A stretch of DNA of 64,000 bases, taken from Eledone cirrhosa. Taxonomy: Eukaryota; Mollusca; Cephalopoda; Octopoda; Eledonidae. The notes under the pieces were generated by a model. That model made no database searches and had not been told where the DNA came from. It was given only the letters and a program-made list of their open reading frames with translations. Every line of letters starts with the position of its first letter. Within the stretch, counting starts at the first letter, position 1. Location: NCBI GenBank assembly GCA_964016885.1, contig OZ024743.1:10711439-10775438 (forward strand), in the 5' to 3' direction. A program made the translations under genes and the position numbers. Shown here piece after piece: positions 39,191 through 50,292 of the stretch.

Positions 39191-39386
39191 TTTATGAAGG
39201 TATCTGGAAAAAAAACCGTATCTTGGGAACCTGTGCTTCGATTTATGCGAAACTTGTTTCATTCCATTTGTATTCCCATTTCAGGGGCAACTTCCTTTCA
39301 AAGTATTTTCCCATTATGCACCGTTTTGGCTGTATTAAATTACAGACAAGACACAATCACAGAGTTTTAGTAGTATATAGATAGGT
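39190..39386 (+). mobile_element. Partial copy of the unclassified element (3' part)
   Basis: Contains AACCGTATCTTGGGAACC, TTCGATTTATGCGAAACTTG and the end CAGAGTTTTAGTAGTATATA followed by GATAG. This resembles the 3' end of the element at 37,630-38,580. The conserved GC-rich 5' terminus is missing, so this copy is truncated or begins in the CT tract. Confidence 0.55.
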
Positions 39387-39409
39387 AGATATAAATAGAA
39401 ATAATGGTT

Positions 39410-39615
39410 TCTAGTTTAGGCACAAAGCTAGCAATTTGGAGTAGAGGGAAAAGTCAAGTACATCAAACCCCATGTTTGACAAATGCTATATTTTATAAAC
39501 TCTTGGAAGATGAAAAGGAAAGTTGACCTCAACAGGACTTGAACTCAGAATGCATTCTAAATCCCAATTAAAAGAAAGTCTGTAAACCATTTATATTACC
39601 TAACAGTGCATCTAA
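39410..39615 (-). repeat. Diverged tRNA-derived SINE, minus strand
   Basis: Read on the + strand: TTTCTAGTTTAGGCACAAAG, AAGTTGACCTCAACAGG and ACTTGAACTCAGAATGC. These match in order the reversed tail, body and B-box region of the SINE seen well preserved at 50,691-50,875. Confidence 0.6.
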
Positions 39616-39669
39616 TAAGTATAGCAAGGAAATGTAATGCATTCCTTTTTTTAAGCAAAGTGGAAGAAA

Positions 39670-39885
39670 TATTTATTTCTAATTTAGGCACAAGGCCAGC
39701 AATCTTAGGAGAAAGTTAAAATTGATTGCATTGACCCCAGTACATAATTACTGCTTTATTTTATCGACTCTGGAAGGATGAAAGGCAAAGTTGACTTCAG
39801 AGGGATTTGCAACTAGAATATAGAAAGTTGTGTCTAAATACTACAAAGCATTCTACCTGATGCTCTATTGATACAGCCAATTCAT
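39670..39885 (-). repeat. Diverged tRNA-derived SINE, minus strand
   Basis: Contains TTAGGCACAAGGCCAGCAAT, TTTATTTTATCGACTCTGG and AAGGATGAAAGGCAAAGTTG in the reversed SINE order, then a degraded B box and head (TGCTCTATTGATACAGCCAAT). Confidence 0.7.
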
Positions 39886-40443
39886 GTCCCTAAAGTGAAT
39901 GAAACATTAAATAAGATTTTAGCCACACTTATATACAACTTCATAGTTAAGGTGTTAAAGTAAGGTAATTTTTAGTGAGTGAGTTGTCAAACATAGATTG
40001 ACACCAAATATGAGAGATCAATACATCATTTTATAGATTATGTTCATTTCTGTAAATGAGTGATATATTGAAATAGAAACTGTCTATTATATTATGGTTT
40101 CTTTGTATCTAGTGATAACAATTCTTGATACGTTATAACATTGTTACATTTTTAGTAAAAAAAATAAAAAAGAGTGGATATTATTGCAATATCAGCTATT
40201 TTCTTAATTTGGCTATTTCTATGATTATATGCTTTTACATTGCTTGTAGTTTTATCTGTCATTTTCTGAACATATATCTAAATGGTAATTTTTAATGATC
40301 TTCTCTGACTTTTGTTGATTTTTAGGGAGTATTTTGGTGTGTATGTATGTTTGTGTGTAGGGTCATGTGTGTGTGTATACATATGCATATATGTGAAAAA
40401 ATATATAAATGTACATACACACAGACACACACACACACACACT

Positions 40444-40532
<89 letters not shown>

Positions 40533-41028
40533 TTGGATATATTGAGTTTTATTTGAAATTATGGTGGTTAAAACTTTTGAAGCACTTTATTCTTATCATT
40601 TTTATTTTTCATTGGCTAAATTGATAAATAGATATTATAGCTTTATATAACTCATCAATCTTATAGAATTTATTTCCTCCCTTAGAATCTATCTTCATTG
40701 ATGCCAATATTTACCATAAATCATTTCTCTTAACATTGCCTTAGGAATACTAGAAGTATTCTGTTGATCTAATTTGAATTTTGACAGTAATTATAAGACT
40801 ATTTCTCCTACTTTTTACAACTTCCAGAACATATGAATTCTGACAATACGTGTAGTTTATTGAGACAAACTAAATAATTAAAAATGTCTGCAATGAATGC
40901 ATTTGTTTTTGAAATGAAGCAACTGCTTCTTAACAAATATAAACCCAAATAAAAAATGAGAACTATTTTCTTCCCTTGTTTACCATAGTTATATACCAAC
41001 ATATATAGTTATATACCAACATTATATT
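39886..41028. other. AT-rich stretch with a long CA/TA microsatellite
   Basis: No gene seen. (CA)n at about 40,420-40,453 is followed by (TA)n to about 40,527. Just before the next SINE a 17-bp block TAGTTATATACCAACAT-like sequence is repeated twice (about 40,986-41,022). Confidence 0.8.
40420..40527. repeat. CA / TA microsatellite
   Basis: About 34 bp of CA dinucleotides are followed directly by about 70 bp of TA dinucleotides. Thr-His / Tyr-Ile frames across it are artefacts. Confidence 0.95.
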
Positions 41029-41214
41029 GGCGGATTGGCAGTATTGGTAGAGCATCAGACACCATGCTTTGCAGCGTAGAGTTATGGCCCTTTACGTTCT
41101 GAGTTCAAATCCCGCCGAGGTTAGCTTTGCCTTTCATCCGTCCGGGGTCGATAAAATAAAGTACCAGTAATGCACTGGGGTAATTGTTGGCCTTGTGCCA
41201 AAAGTAGAAACAAT
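41029..41214 (+). repeat. tRNA-derived SINE, full length
   Basis: It starts GGCGGATTGGCAGTATTGG (A-box region). A B-box-like GAGTTCAAATCCCGCC follows, then CTTTGCCTTTCATCC, GGGGTCGATAAAATAAAG and CACTGGGGTAATTG, with a tail TAGAAACAATTATAT. It is transcribed by RNA polymerase III if active, and is well preserved. Confidence 0.85.
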
Positions 41215-41397
41215 TATATATCTATGTTCTCCAGTACACTAAATTAAAGGCGAGCAGCTCTATATCATTGCTGGCCAGAATTCTCTCACCTCTGTTCAAA
41301 CTGGCCGTAACTGACCACTCATATTGACGTTAAGGTATTGTTCTCAAAATAAATAACATCAAAATCTCATAGATTCGATATTATGTGAGATGATTAT

Positions 41398-42202
41398 CAT
41401 AATCTATAAAGCTCAGTGTGTGGTCATGCTCCTTTGTTATAGAAATCTACGATATAGAATTTCTTCAATTGAAATTTACAATTCAGTATTTGAAATAGTT
41501 TCGATTGCGTCTTTACGCAGATAATTTTTTCAATTTCACCCACAATTACGCAAAAAATAGATAAAACTCAATATTTTACGATTTTTCTCTCTCATTTAAA
41601 CTGCTGAACTCTTTCTACTACCATTCAAAATCTATACAACTTCATACTTTCTGCTACTTTCTCTTTCCAAGCTTGATGGTGATACTCTCCGTTCACACCA
41701 CTCCCTACTGTCTTAAATTTAGAAAACACATATCCTCTATGAGGTCACTAAACCTGCTAGAAACAGCAGCTAACTCTCCCCCATATCACACCACTCCCTA
41801 CTGTCTTAAATTTAGAAAACACATATCCTCTATGAGGTCACTAAACCTGCTAGAAACAACAGCTAACTCTCCCTCATATCACAACCCTCCCTACTGTCTT
41901 AAATTTAGAAAACACACAGACAACCATGCAGAACAACTCCATCGCAGCTCTGTTGTTCGGCTGGCATCGTCTACTCGCGTGTTGCGCAAGTACTGTGAAA
42001 CAATAAATTTCAACACTTTTTTGCACAGAGATAATATCCATAGGCGAAACTACAATTGTCACTGCTGGCGCAGCTCATGCTTCCAGGTCTGCAATTCATT
42101 CACCCAGTGCCTGGCAGACAAAAAAGTGCTGCCATATAATGGGTGGTGCAACCTAACTTTGGTAACTTAATGACCCCGAGCAACGCCGGGCTTTAATGCT
42201 AG
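41398..42202 (-). mobile_element. Unclassified GCCCGGCGTTGCTCGGGGTC element, nested copy
   Basis: In minus orientation it starts ACTAGCATTAAAGCCCGG and ends GAGCTTTATAGATTATG, the same ends as the 37,630-38,580 copy. It interrupts an older repeat, so both ends can be placed to within a few bases. Its interior has a 93-bp tandem repeat and otherwise differs from the first copy. A 165-codon + strand frame (41,673-42,170) covers the tandem repeat. 93 is divisible by 3, so the repeat appears as a 31-residue repeat, but no domain is recognisable. Confidence 0.75.
41694..41915. repeat. 93-bp tandem repeat, about 2.4 copies
   Basis: The block beginning CACACCACTCCCTACTGTC recurs at 41,694, 41,787 and 41,880, exactly 93 bp apart, with very few differences. 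The third copy is partial. It lies inside the nested element. Confidence 0.92.
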
Positions 42203-42465
42203 TGTAAGATAAAGCCTTTACCACAACAATACAATAGTAAATATAGAGTAATGTAAATGCTGCAGGGTTAAAATACTGGATCCCATATCCTGGAGGTTAG
42301 GGTAGTGCGACTAGAAGGTTACTAATAAAGATGAAAAGTATGGAAGAAAGTGCTATATCATGCTGGTATCTAGTGCATTTCATACATTATTCATAATAAT
42401 TATAATAAAACAAGGATCCTTACATGCAATACTACATGTGACTGTGTGGGAGGGGTATGTAAATA

Positions 42466-43815
42466 TCGTCATCATTTTCACATCAACCTTTCCATGCTGG
42501 TATGCATTTGATGACACCTTTTGAGGCAATGTTTTACAGCCAAATGCCTTTCCTGATACCAATCTTTTACTTCTTAAAACATGCAGGGATACGGTGTACA
42601 TCATGCTTTCTCATTTTCTCTCAGTTCTACCTTCCCTTAGATTATTCTAGAAAAAAAAAATCCTTCATGCTTCCTTTCACCAACTCCCCCAACCTCCACT
42701 CTCACTTCATATATGATTATAGGCTCAAGGAAGATGAAATAGGACCCTATTCCTCATTCATTCATCAAAGTAATGTAAACTCTTGTTTTTCTTTCCAACT
42801 ATGTCCATCATCCTACATTACTCTCTTTCATCATCTTTTTCCCTTCCTCCAACCCCCTCAGGCTACCATAGCTGTGAGGCCAAATCAAAACACTGCAGCA
42901 CAAATATGTTGTAACTGCTAACTCAATATCTATCGCAATAGCTACTACTACTTCTCCTAATACAGCTGTGATGGGCCTAATGTTTTTCTGTATGGCATGA
43001 AACCAAACTGCATCTTATCTAATTTGAATCTTTCTCTAATTATTTGTGTTAGAACTTTTTCTGTCACTTTCATAACATGGTTCATTAGTTTTATTCTTCT
43101 GTAGTCGCTTCTTTCTAAAGCATTAACTTTGTCCTTGTAGCAATTTATGAGTATACTGCTGCACCAGTTGTTGGATATGACTCCATCTTATGTTACTTGA
43201 TTGACTATACTTCTGCTTAGTTCAGTATCTACTTTTCACAATGCTTTTAGTATCTCAGCAACAATCACTTGATTGCTCCTTTGACCCTATATCTTTCAAT
43301 TTTGATAGCTGATCTCTCTGCTAGGTCAGCTGGGGAGAGTCTCTCTTCCTCCCATTCATTTTCTACATTCATCAGCCTCTCAGATAGCATTCACGGGCCT
43401 CTTTCTTTTGAACATTAAGTGATGTTAAGTGCACCAGTGTTATTTCAAACACACTTTCCTCTGACAACATTCTGATTCACACTGACACACTGCTTTGTTC
43501 TTTACGAAGTCCTGCTTGGGGTGCACAGGTAGAGATAATTGTCATCATTTTATTGCCTATGACTACTATCAGCTTTATAATTCTGTCACATCCTCTACCA
43601 TAATAATCTTATCTATCCCCTTCTCAGCTTGTAGATTGCTTGCCCCACTTACCTAATCATCATTTATTACCCAGAAAAGTTTATAGCTATGTTGTTTGCC
43701 TATGAATAGTCTTGCTGAGGCACATCTTCATCTTACCTTCTCTCCTCTCAAGCAACTCTACAATTTTCCTGATCTTCCTTTCAGAGTATCCGCATTGAAA
43801 GTGGCAGCCCTGAGA
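42466..43815 (-). mobile_element. RTE-like LINE relic: endonuclease, reverse transcriptase and 3' end
   Basis: Read on the minus strand, the order is that of an APE-type non-LTR retrotransposon. The endonuclease N-terminus reads RAATFNADTLKGRSGKIVEL (43,811-43,752). The endonuclease C-terminal motif TIISTCAPQAGL lies near 43,545-43,511. The linker MNVENEWEEERLSP is near 43,375-43,335. The reverse transcriptase segment INCYKDK, SDYRRIKLMNHVMKVTEKVL and MQFGFMP runs 43,185-42,993. The 3' untranslated part with CATGCTGGTATG and a GAT-type tail lies at 42,605-42,466. At 1.35 kb against about 3 kb expected it has large internal deletions and several stops (for example in the linker to the RT). It is dead. 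I place it in the RTE-like group by motif recognition only. Confidence 0.85.
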
Positions 43816-43922
43816 TGTGTTACCTCACAATGATGATTAGATCGTTTAGTAATATTTCTTTGTACCTGAAAGGTAATAAGGATGTGATTGCAACTTTAAG
43901 GATTTTAGTTGAGTATTGTCCA

Positions 43923-44156
43923 TTGTGTGAAGGCATGTGGCTGAGTGGTTAGAGAATTGGATTTGCAATTGTGAGGTTGTGAGTTCGATTCCTGGACCGG
44001 GCTATGCGTTATGTCCTTGAGCAAGACACTTTATTTCACATTGCTCCTTCTACCTGGAGTTGCAACTGATAGATAATATTAGCAATTGGAAATACCAATG
44101 GAAACATTGTTTCCTTGGTCCGATTTGACGAAAGTTGATCGTTCCTTTTTTTTTTT
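43923..44156 (+). repeat. tRNA-derived SINE (second family) with target duplication
   Basis: The tRNA-like head has an A box (TGGCTGAGTGGTTAGAG, 43,937-43,953) and a B box (GAGTTCGATTCCTGG, 43,981-43,995). The body CTTGAGCAAGACACTTTATT is followed by a T-rich tail. It is flanked by a 9-bp direct repeat TATTGTCCA (43,914-43,922 and 44,157-44,165). It is well preserved and is not a functional tRNA gene, as no acceptor-stem match follows the B box. Confidence 0.85.
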
Positions 44157-44907
44157 TATTGTCCAAGCATAAAAAGGGAGTAATGTTATTGTGTTATGTT
44201 TATTTATCACGTGCATGTAATACTGAAGAAAACGACTACATGGTCATGACTACATTGGGGGATGATTCTGAGGTTTATGTTCTTAAAAGCAATGTATGTC
44301 TAGTGTGAGAAGTCTAAGGTTGTTAGTGGCAAATACATGTATGAAGAATATTAAAGAAGAATGAATAGTAACATTATGCCAAAAGTAGAAACAATTATTT
44401 ATAGTCTGCAGTTGACATTAGTTACCTGTTTGTTTTTATATCATTTTGCAAGTTTTTTTTATGATTAGGTATCGATCTTATATAGCTAAAATCATACCTT
44501 CCTTTTCTGCATTTAATCCAGAGCTTTTGAGCCATTTTTTTTATTTCATATTGATTCACTTCCTCTCTGTCCAACTGTGCAGAACACTGAACATTTGATT
44601 TCATTTTCTTTTGTTCATTTTTTTTCTTGTGTCTCTTGTCTAAACTTTTTTTATTTGTGTAATTAGGTTCTTGTTTGTACTTTATTGTTTCCTTAAATAG
44701 AAATTCTTTTCTTTTTTGTCCTGTCCCTTCATTATACTAATCAATATACATTTGTTAGCTTCTAAGTATTTTTCTTAACCCTCCTCAGTTACTTTTTCAC
44801 CATTCACTATTCTATAAAGCCCATTCTAATCTATGCCTCTGATTGATATTCAACATGTGATTTGAAGTCATTTTTCCTGTAAATAGACATTAGTCCTGTG
44901 ACCCCTA
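44157..44907. other. AT-rich non-coding stretch
   Basis: I see no gene or clear repeat. A 60-codon minus-strand frame at 44,422-44,604 has no recognisable domain. Confidence 0.55.
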
Positions 44908-45025
44908 TCTTGAGATTCATCAACCAATCAAGGGCTCCTTTTGAGGCAATGCTTTACAGCTGATAGCCCTTACTGGCACCAACCCTTTTATTCACCTCTT
45001 ACAAAATGTACGGATACAGTGTATT
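44908..45025 (-). mobile_element. RTE-like LINE 3' untranslated fragment
   Basis: CTCCTTTTGAGGCAATGC, TTTACAGCTGATAGCCC and TTACTGGCACCAACCC parallel the 3' part of the minus-strand LINE at 42,500-42,600 and the known octopus sequence CAGCTGGATGCCCTTCC. It is a diverged fragment. Confidence 0.55.
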
Positions 45026-47682
45026 AATACTTACCTGGATACACAATGCATTGGCCCATGAATAGATATAGATTGGATACACCTATGTCCATGATATATA
45101 TATTCAATGTATACTCATTTTAAAAAAAATTATTAAGAATATACTGTATAGCTTTCTAGTTTTCCTCTCTACTCTCTTCAGTCGATTTAATGCTCAATTT
45201 ATTAAACCGAAGTTGTCGCCTTAGTCCTTAAATCTGAATCTGTTCCATATTGCACCATACGTCTATCTATTCATAGCTACCATGTATGCCTCTGGGCTTC
45301 ACCCATCCTTAGTTCTGAATTTATTCCATGCTACACCATACATTTGTTCACCCATACCCATCATGTATACCTCTGGGCTGCAAAGGTTTGCTAGCCCTGA
45401 GCTCATCTGTTTTTGTTTTTTTTACTAGGGTTTGGGATCAGCTGGTATCTTCACTTGAATGACAATGACCAGGCAGAGATCAATCATTTGAGGAAAATGA
45501 AGAGAGAAGAAAGAAAGGAGAGAGAAAGAGAGTGAAGAGGAGAACAACACCAGTACTTGACTGGTAATTTATTTTATCAGTCTCAAAATATATAGTTATT
45601 ATATCATACTTATAATCCTATGACTGGCATGAGTTCAATTTAATATTAATCTGACTCTTCAATAGTACTATTTTCTTAACGTTCTCTTTCATTATGGTAT
45701 GCTGTATATAATAAGTTTCATCTATTTCTTTCTCGAATTCCAATATTCAAATTTAGTTAAATAATTTTAGTTTTCTCAGGATTTTTTACCTCCTGGAGTG
45801 GCCATGACACAATTGTATAATCTCATAAACATTTTGATATTATTGAACTCATGAGCAGTTTTTAGTAGATTCTCCAGTACAATGTTGTCTTTTGTTTGTG
45901 TTATTAAATCAATGCAACAGAGAAAGTGGTTTATAGTTTGTCAATAGAATTTGTTATAATTGATAGTTTTATCCATTAGATTTGTTAGTTTATGTCAGAT
46001 AGAGATACAAGAGTAGTGGAGTAGTGTAGATAAAGAATTTTCTTCTCACTAAAAACTATTTTCTTGCAAGATAAAGGTGGCTTGTATTATCTTCTTTTTA
46101 TCATAGTTTTATTGATGTTTTTCCCCTTTGACATTGTGTGGTTAATATTCTACATTGGTATTGGGGCTGACTTATTTATGTATCTTGTCTCCAATATATA
46201 TAGCAGTGTGAAAAGCATTTGAAGGCACTTCAGTAATAAATCCATGCCTTGCTTAGATTTTTGTTACATTTCTGCTGGCTGCTCAGTTTACCAATAGTTA
46301 TTCATTACATTCATATATATCCCCATCTGACGTGATTTCAGCTCAACTGGTTATATATTATTATGTTCCAAATGAACAGTCTGTTGGAGAATACAGATAC
46401 CCAGGATTTGAATAATGTTGATAAAGATATTGCTGGTCTATAATCTTAAAGGCTCGTGGCAGTTTTGTTTTGGAGATGGATTAATATTATATTATCTTCT
46501 AATTTGATGTTCATTCAAGTTCCTTTAATAATACATTGAACACTGTTCCCATAGCTTCATTTATACCTTCCCAAAGAAATTGTGGATTTATGAATTCTAA
46601 ACACTAGCAGCCTTGTTTATGTTGCTATGGATTCAATCAATCATCATTTTAGGTATAAAACCTAATTAAAAAGTAATTCCTAAACTGTAATACTAGTAAT
46701 GGTCAGATGGGGAAATTTGCTACAGATTAAAAAATTAATGATGTTTCAAATCACATTCGTGTGACAACGGACAACTAAGGTTACATATCAAAATTATTTC
46801 TATGGTAACATGTCATGTTTCTCATAACATTGTAACTAGATATTAAGTTATGACAGCAACTGCAACTGTTTTGAAATTTTAGAATGTTACGAATATACCA
46901 TTCCACTGAATATCACAATTATTTCAATCATATTCTTCACATGATATTCCCTTGTATTAACAACATTTTCCTTATAGCTATACTAATAAAATTGTAAGCT
47001 ATCTCATTTTCCTTTATGTTCAAACTGCTTTAACTGAGTTTTCTTTTCCAAGAAAATATAAAATGAGGAAGCGAAGAACAAATGCAATAATTTTTATTTC
47101 TTATATTTTGTTATTTTTCCATTTATGTTGACTAGTTGATAAAACAAAAGAGAACCTAGCTCTGAAGACTTCTATTCCTTAGATATTAACTACGTTCCCA
47201 TGACCTTTGTACTAAAGGGATATCTGCAAGTTATTATGAGATTAACTTCCATAAAGTTGTACAATTTGCTGTTATCAATAATGCTTTTTAATAGAACACA
47301 ATAGGCACTAAGATTAGTTTTATGGTGTTGACGAAAGTGGGAACTTAAAGCAAAACATTCTGTTAAAGATTTAAAATAGCTTCCCTGATTGTACTGGCAT
47401 TAATATTACAATCAGGTAAACCATTTTAAACCTTTTATTATAAAAGGGTTTTGAACAGTCATTTTTACTCCGTAGCTTTTCCATTTGGTGGGTTCCTACA
47501 TTTAACCTTAATTCTTTTTCCATATTAATAATGCTATGTAAAATCTTTGAATGGAAACTGGAGAAATTCCAATTTAGAAATTAAAGCCAATATAGTTTGG
47601 TCAAAATGGAATTAGCCATAGCACAAATTACAATGCATAATTCCAGAAGAATTTTGGAATTCTTGTCCTGACATCATTGTTG
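45026..47682. other. AT-rich non-coding stretch
   Basis: About 2.7 kb in which I recognise no gene and no well-preserved repeat. A purine-rich patch (GAAGAGAGAAGAAAGAAAGG region) lies at about 45,495-45,545, followed by a weak SINE-tail-like AATTTATTTTATCAG. Confidence 0.5.
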
Positions 47683-47741
47683 AGTAGTAGTAGTAGTCGT
47701 AGTAGTAGTAGTAGCAGTAGCAGCAGCAGCAGCAGCAGTAT

Positions 47742-47789
<48 letters not shown>

Positions 47790-47790
47790 C
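47683..47790. repeat. AGT / AGC trinucleotide microsatellite
   Basis: A run of AGT repeats is interrupted by about ten AGC triplets. A minus-strand frame here reads as poly-Leu, which is an artefact. Trinucleotide repeats of this length are expected to vary in length between individuals. Confidence 0.95.
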
Positions 47791-48047
47791 AACACAAACA
47801 GCAGCAAATAAGCTGCAACAGATAAAATAATTATAATTTTTCTTATTGCAATATTTGAGTTCTTATCCACTGCACCATTATTATGATACTATCACTTCAA
47901 CAACACCAACACCAAACCTCACTACTACTAGGCACAAACATGGTTATGTAAATTAAGAAATCTGCTTTACAACTATACTGTTTTGTATTAAATCCCAGTG
48001 CACAACACTTTGGGAAAGTGTCTTCTATTGTCATCTCTGACTGACTT

Positions 48048-48239
48048 ATGCTTTGCAGCATAGAGTTATGGCCCTTTGTCTTCTGAGTTCAAATCCTGTC
48101 AAGGTTAGCTTTGCCTTTCATCCTTACGAGGTCGATAAAATAAAGTACCAGTAATGCACTGGGATCAATTTAATTGACTTTCCTCGCCCCCAAAATTGCT
48201 GGACTGTGCCTAAATCAGAAACCATTATTATTATTATTA
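48048..48239 (+). repeat. tRNA-derived SINE, 5' truncated
   Basis: It starts within the head (TGCTTTGCAGCATAGAG), has the B-box GAGTTCAAATCCTG, the GAGGTCGATAAAATAAAG body and an ATT-repeat tail. The next SINE begins directly at its tail. Confidence 0.85.
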
Positions 48240-48443
48240 GGGCGGTGGATTGGCACTATCTGTAGAGGGTCAGACGCCATACTTTGAAGCATAGAGTTAC
48301 CTCCCTTTATGATCTGAGTTCAAATACCGCTGAGATTAACTTTGCCTTTCATCCTTATGGGGTCGATAAAATAAAGTACCAGTAATGTGCTGGGTAATTG
48401 CTGCCCTTGTGCCTAAAGTAGAAACCATTATTATTATTATTTT
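48240..48443 (+). repeat. tRNA-derived SINE, full length, abutting the previous copy
   Basis: It starts GGGCGGTGGATTGGCACTAT, has a B-box GAGTTCAAATACCGC and GGGGTCGATAAAATAAAG, and ends in an ATT repeat. It sits head-to-tail on the ATT tail of the SINE at 48,048-48,239. Confidence 0.85.
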
Positions 48444-48660
48444 GCCATTCCATGCTGTCCCATCAGTATTATAGAGTGTCAATCTTTGTTCTGGCTCTCA
48501 GTACTCTGAGTTCAAATCCTGCACCGAGGTTAACTATGCCCTTATTGAGGGTAGATAAAATACCATTTCAGGTTTTGTGGATTGGTTGAATTGTTAAAGA
48601 ATGCTTTGCCATATCTAATGTGGCTGTGTACCTTCTAAGTTCAAATCTGACTTTCTTCTG
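48444..48660 (+). repeat. Two diverged tRNA-SINE fragments (probable)
   Basis: First: CTCTGAGTTCAAATCCTGC and ACCGAGGTTAACTATGCC with GGGTAGATAAAATACC (48,470-48,575). Second: GTGGATTGGTTGAATTG and CTAAGTTCAAATCTGAC (48,578-48,655). With the two well-preserved copies upstream this makes a cluster of four SINE-like pieces in 0.6 kb. Confidence 0.5.
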
Positions 48661-49089
48661 TTAGGAAATGCAATCAACTGACAGTATAAGGAATAAGAAG
48701 ACCAACACACCTGGTCATCCCTAGAAACTGGTTGTTCTATACCAGTTTTTCTATGAAAGAGATTGCAATTCCCTCACTGAAACTTTCTCTACTTCTGGAG
48801 AATGGAACATTGTAAGTGTTCTCCCACAACTCTTCTCATGATTCAGAGCTAAAGAGAATGGTAGCAGCATGGTGGCAATATCCAAAGTAATGGAGAGTAT
48901 TGTGTGGTTTTATGTCCTGTCATATGATTTGACATGGGTGGGTGTGGACTGTGTAGTGGAAAATACAAGCTTAGTAATTTTCTTGATGTTGTCAGAATAA
49001 GACGTGTCAAAAATTATGTTCATCATCTAACCAAACTATGAGTTGAAATTATTTGTCGAGGTAGGGGAGCATTATTTGTAATGTAGAAA
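48661..49089. other. Non-coding stretch
   Basis: No gene or recognisable repeat seen. Confidence 0.5.
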
Positions 49090-49281
49090 GTCCGTGGTTT
49101 GGCAGTATTGGTAGAGCATCAGACACCATGCTTTGCAACACAGAGTTACGGCCCTTTACTTTCTGAGTTCAAATCTCGCCGAGGTTAACTTTGCCTTTCA
49201 TCCTTAAGGAGTCGATAAAATAAAGCACCGGTAATGCACTGGGGTAATTGCTGGCCTTGTGCCAGTAGAAACAATTACTTA
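49090..49281 (+). repeat. tRNA-derived SINE
   Basis: TTTGGCAGTATTGGTAGAG head, B-box GAGTTCAAATCTCGCC, body CTTTGCCTTTCATCC and GAGTCGATAAAATAAAG, tail GTAGAAACAATTACTT. Good preservation. Confidence 0.85.
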
Positions 49282-50182
49282 TAATGGAGAAAGGGGTGCA
49301 CATCTCAGAGCTAACATAGGGTGCAAAATACCCAGGCACTGGCTTTGTTTATATTTACACTTAAAACTATTTCATCAGCTCTACACAAACTATTTTACTA
49401 CCAACTCCATACACATCAACACTGCCATACATGAATTTCCCAATTGTTACTACCATTATATCAATTCTGTACCCATTATTATATATTTAGCTGCAAAGCT
49501 ATTACCCCTACCAGTTGTTTGTGAGCCTCTATGTGATCACTTGACCTTCTAAAAATAACAGCCAAATCTGCTTTAAATAACACCCTATAGTCATAAAAAT
49601 AATATCTCAAATTAAAATTCTTAATGCAGTACTAAACATATTACCCTGGAAAAAAGACAGGATAGTCGTTGCCAGAATGTTTTTGATCATAGGTTTGCTA
49701 ATTCATGACTTACGTGGGGTTAAACATTAACAACAGCTAATTGTAAGCCTACTGTTACTACACTGTGAGTTCCATGTGTACTAGCAATGCAATAGTCACT
49801 ACCTTATACTATCTCACAATAATCAATATATCATACTACCATTACAATACCATAAGTTCCATATTTACTACCACACCCTCATCTTAAGTAGTAAGGTAGT
49901 TCAGCTTTTAATTGAATTTTACTTTGTATATTCTGCATCTAAATTCTCACAAACTATCCTTGACAGTAAGCAATGAAATTGTCAAGGATTATGCAAACAA
50001 TCCCCACTGCAGCTGTGATAGTAAACAATGTTTCTAGTGTACAGCTACTTTTCTGAAACAGGCAAATTGGTCACTTGAGATTAAGTATTATAAAGAACTG
50101 AACAAATACAAACAGCTGACAAAATGAGTAGTACTGCTGTCTAACTACTCAGCTCATCACATTATCTTCCTGATCCTCTTGA
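49282..50182. other. AT-rich non-coding stretch
   Basis: Nothing recognised. A 97-codon + strand frame starting in the SINE tail (49,259) is judged spurious because it begins inside the repeat and has no domain. Confidence 0.5.
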
Positions 50183-50292
50183 TGAGCATGATGATGATAC
50201 TGATGTCAATGATGATGTTGATGATTATCATCATCATCATCATCATCATCATTGATGTCACCATCATTGTCATAATCATCATCATCAATATT
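50183..50292. repeat. GAT / ATC microsatellite with self-complementary halves
   Basis: An interrupted GAT repeat (50,183-50,227) is followed by an ATC repeat (50,228-50,292). The two halves are complementary and could fold into a hairpin. GAT repeats are also the 3' tails of the RTE-like LINE, so this may mark two LINE tails meeting in opposite directions. Confidence 0.85.

Larger units (their letters stand above)
41271..42262. repeat. Older interspersed repeat split by an insertion
   Basis: The outer parts 41,271-41,397 and 42,203-42,262 (about 187 bp together) align with the uninterrupted 189-bp sequence at 54,565-54,753. Both begin CTGGCCAGAATTCTCTCACC and both end GTAAATATAGAGTAATGTAA. 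The 805 bp between the parts is a separate element. Confidence 0.8.

Noticed and set aside
41673..42170. 165-codon frame with a 31-residue repeat as a possible gene
   Set aside because: The repeat comes from a 93-bp tandem repeat inside a mobile element, no domain is recognisable, and the frame runs antisense to the element's own orientation.
42502..42921. 139-codon + strand frame as a gene
   Set aside because: Its first part is antisense to the LINE 3' end, the rest is Ser-, Phe- and His-rich from CT-rich DNA, and it has no domain.
43937..43995. Functional tRNA gene
   Set aside because: A and B boxes are present, but the sequence continues into a SINE body with a T-rich tail and target duplication, and the 3' acceptor strand is missing.
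47628..47870. 80-codon frame with a long Leu run resembling a signal peptide or membrane segment
   Set aside because: The Leu run is the antisense of the AGT/AGC microsatellite.
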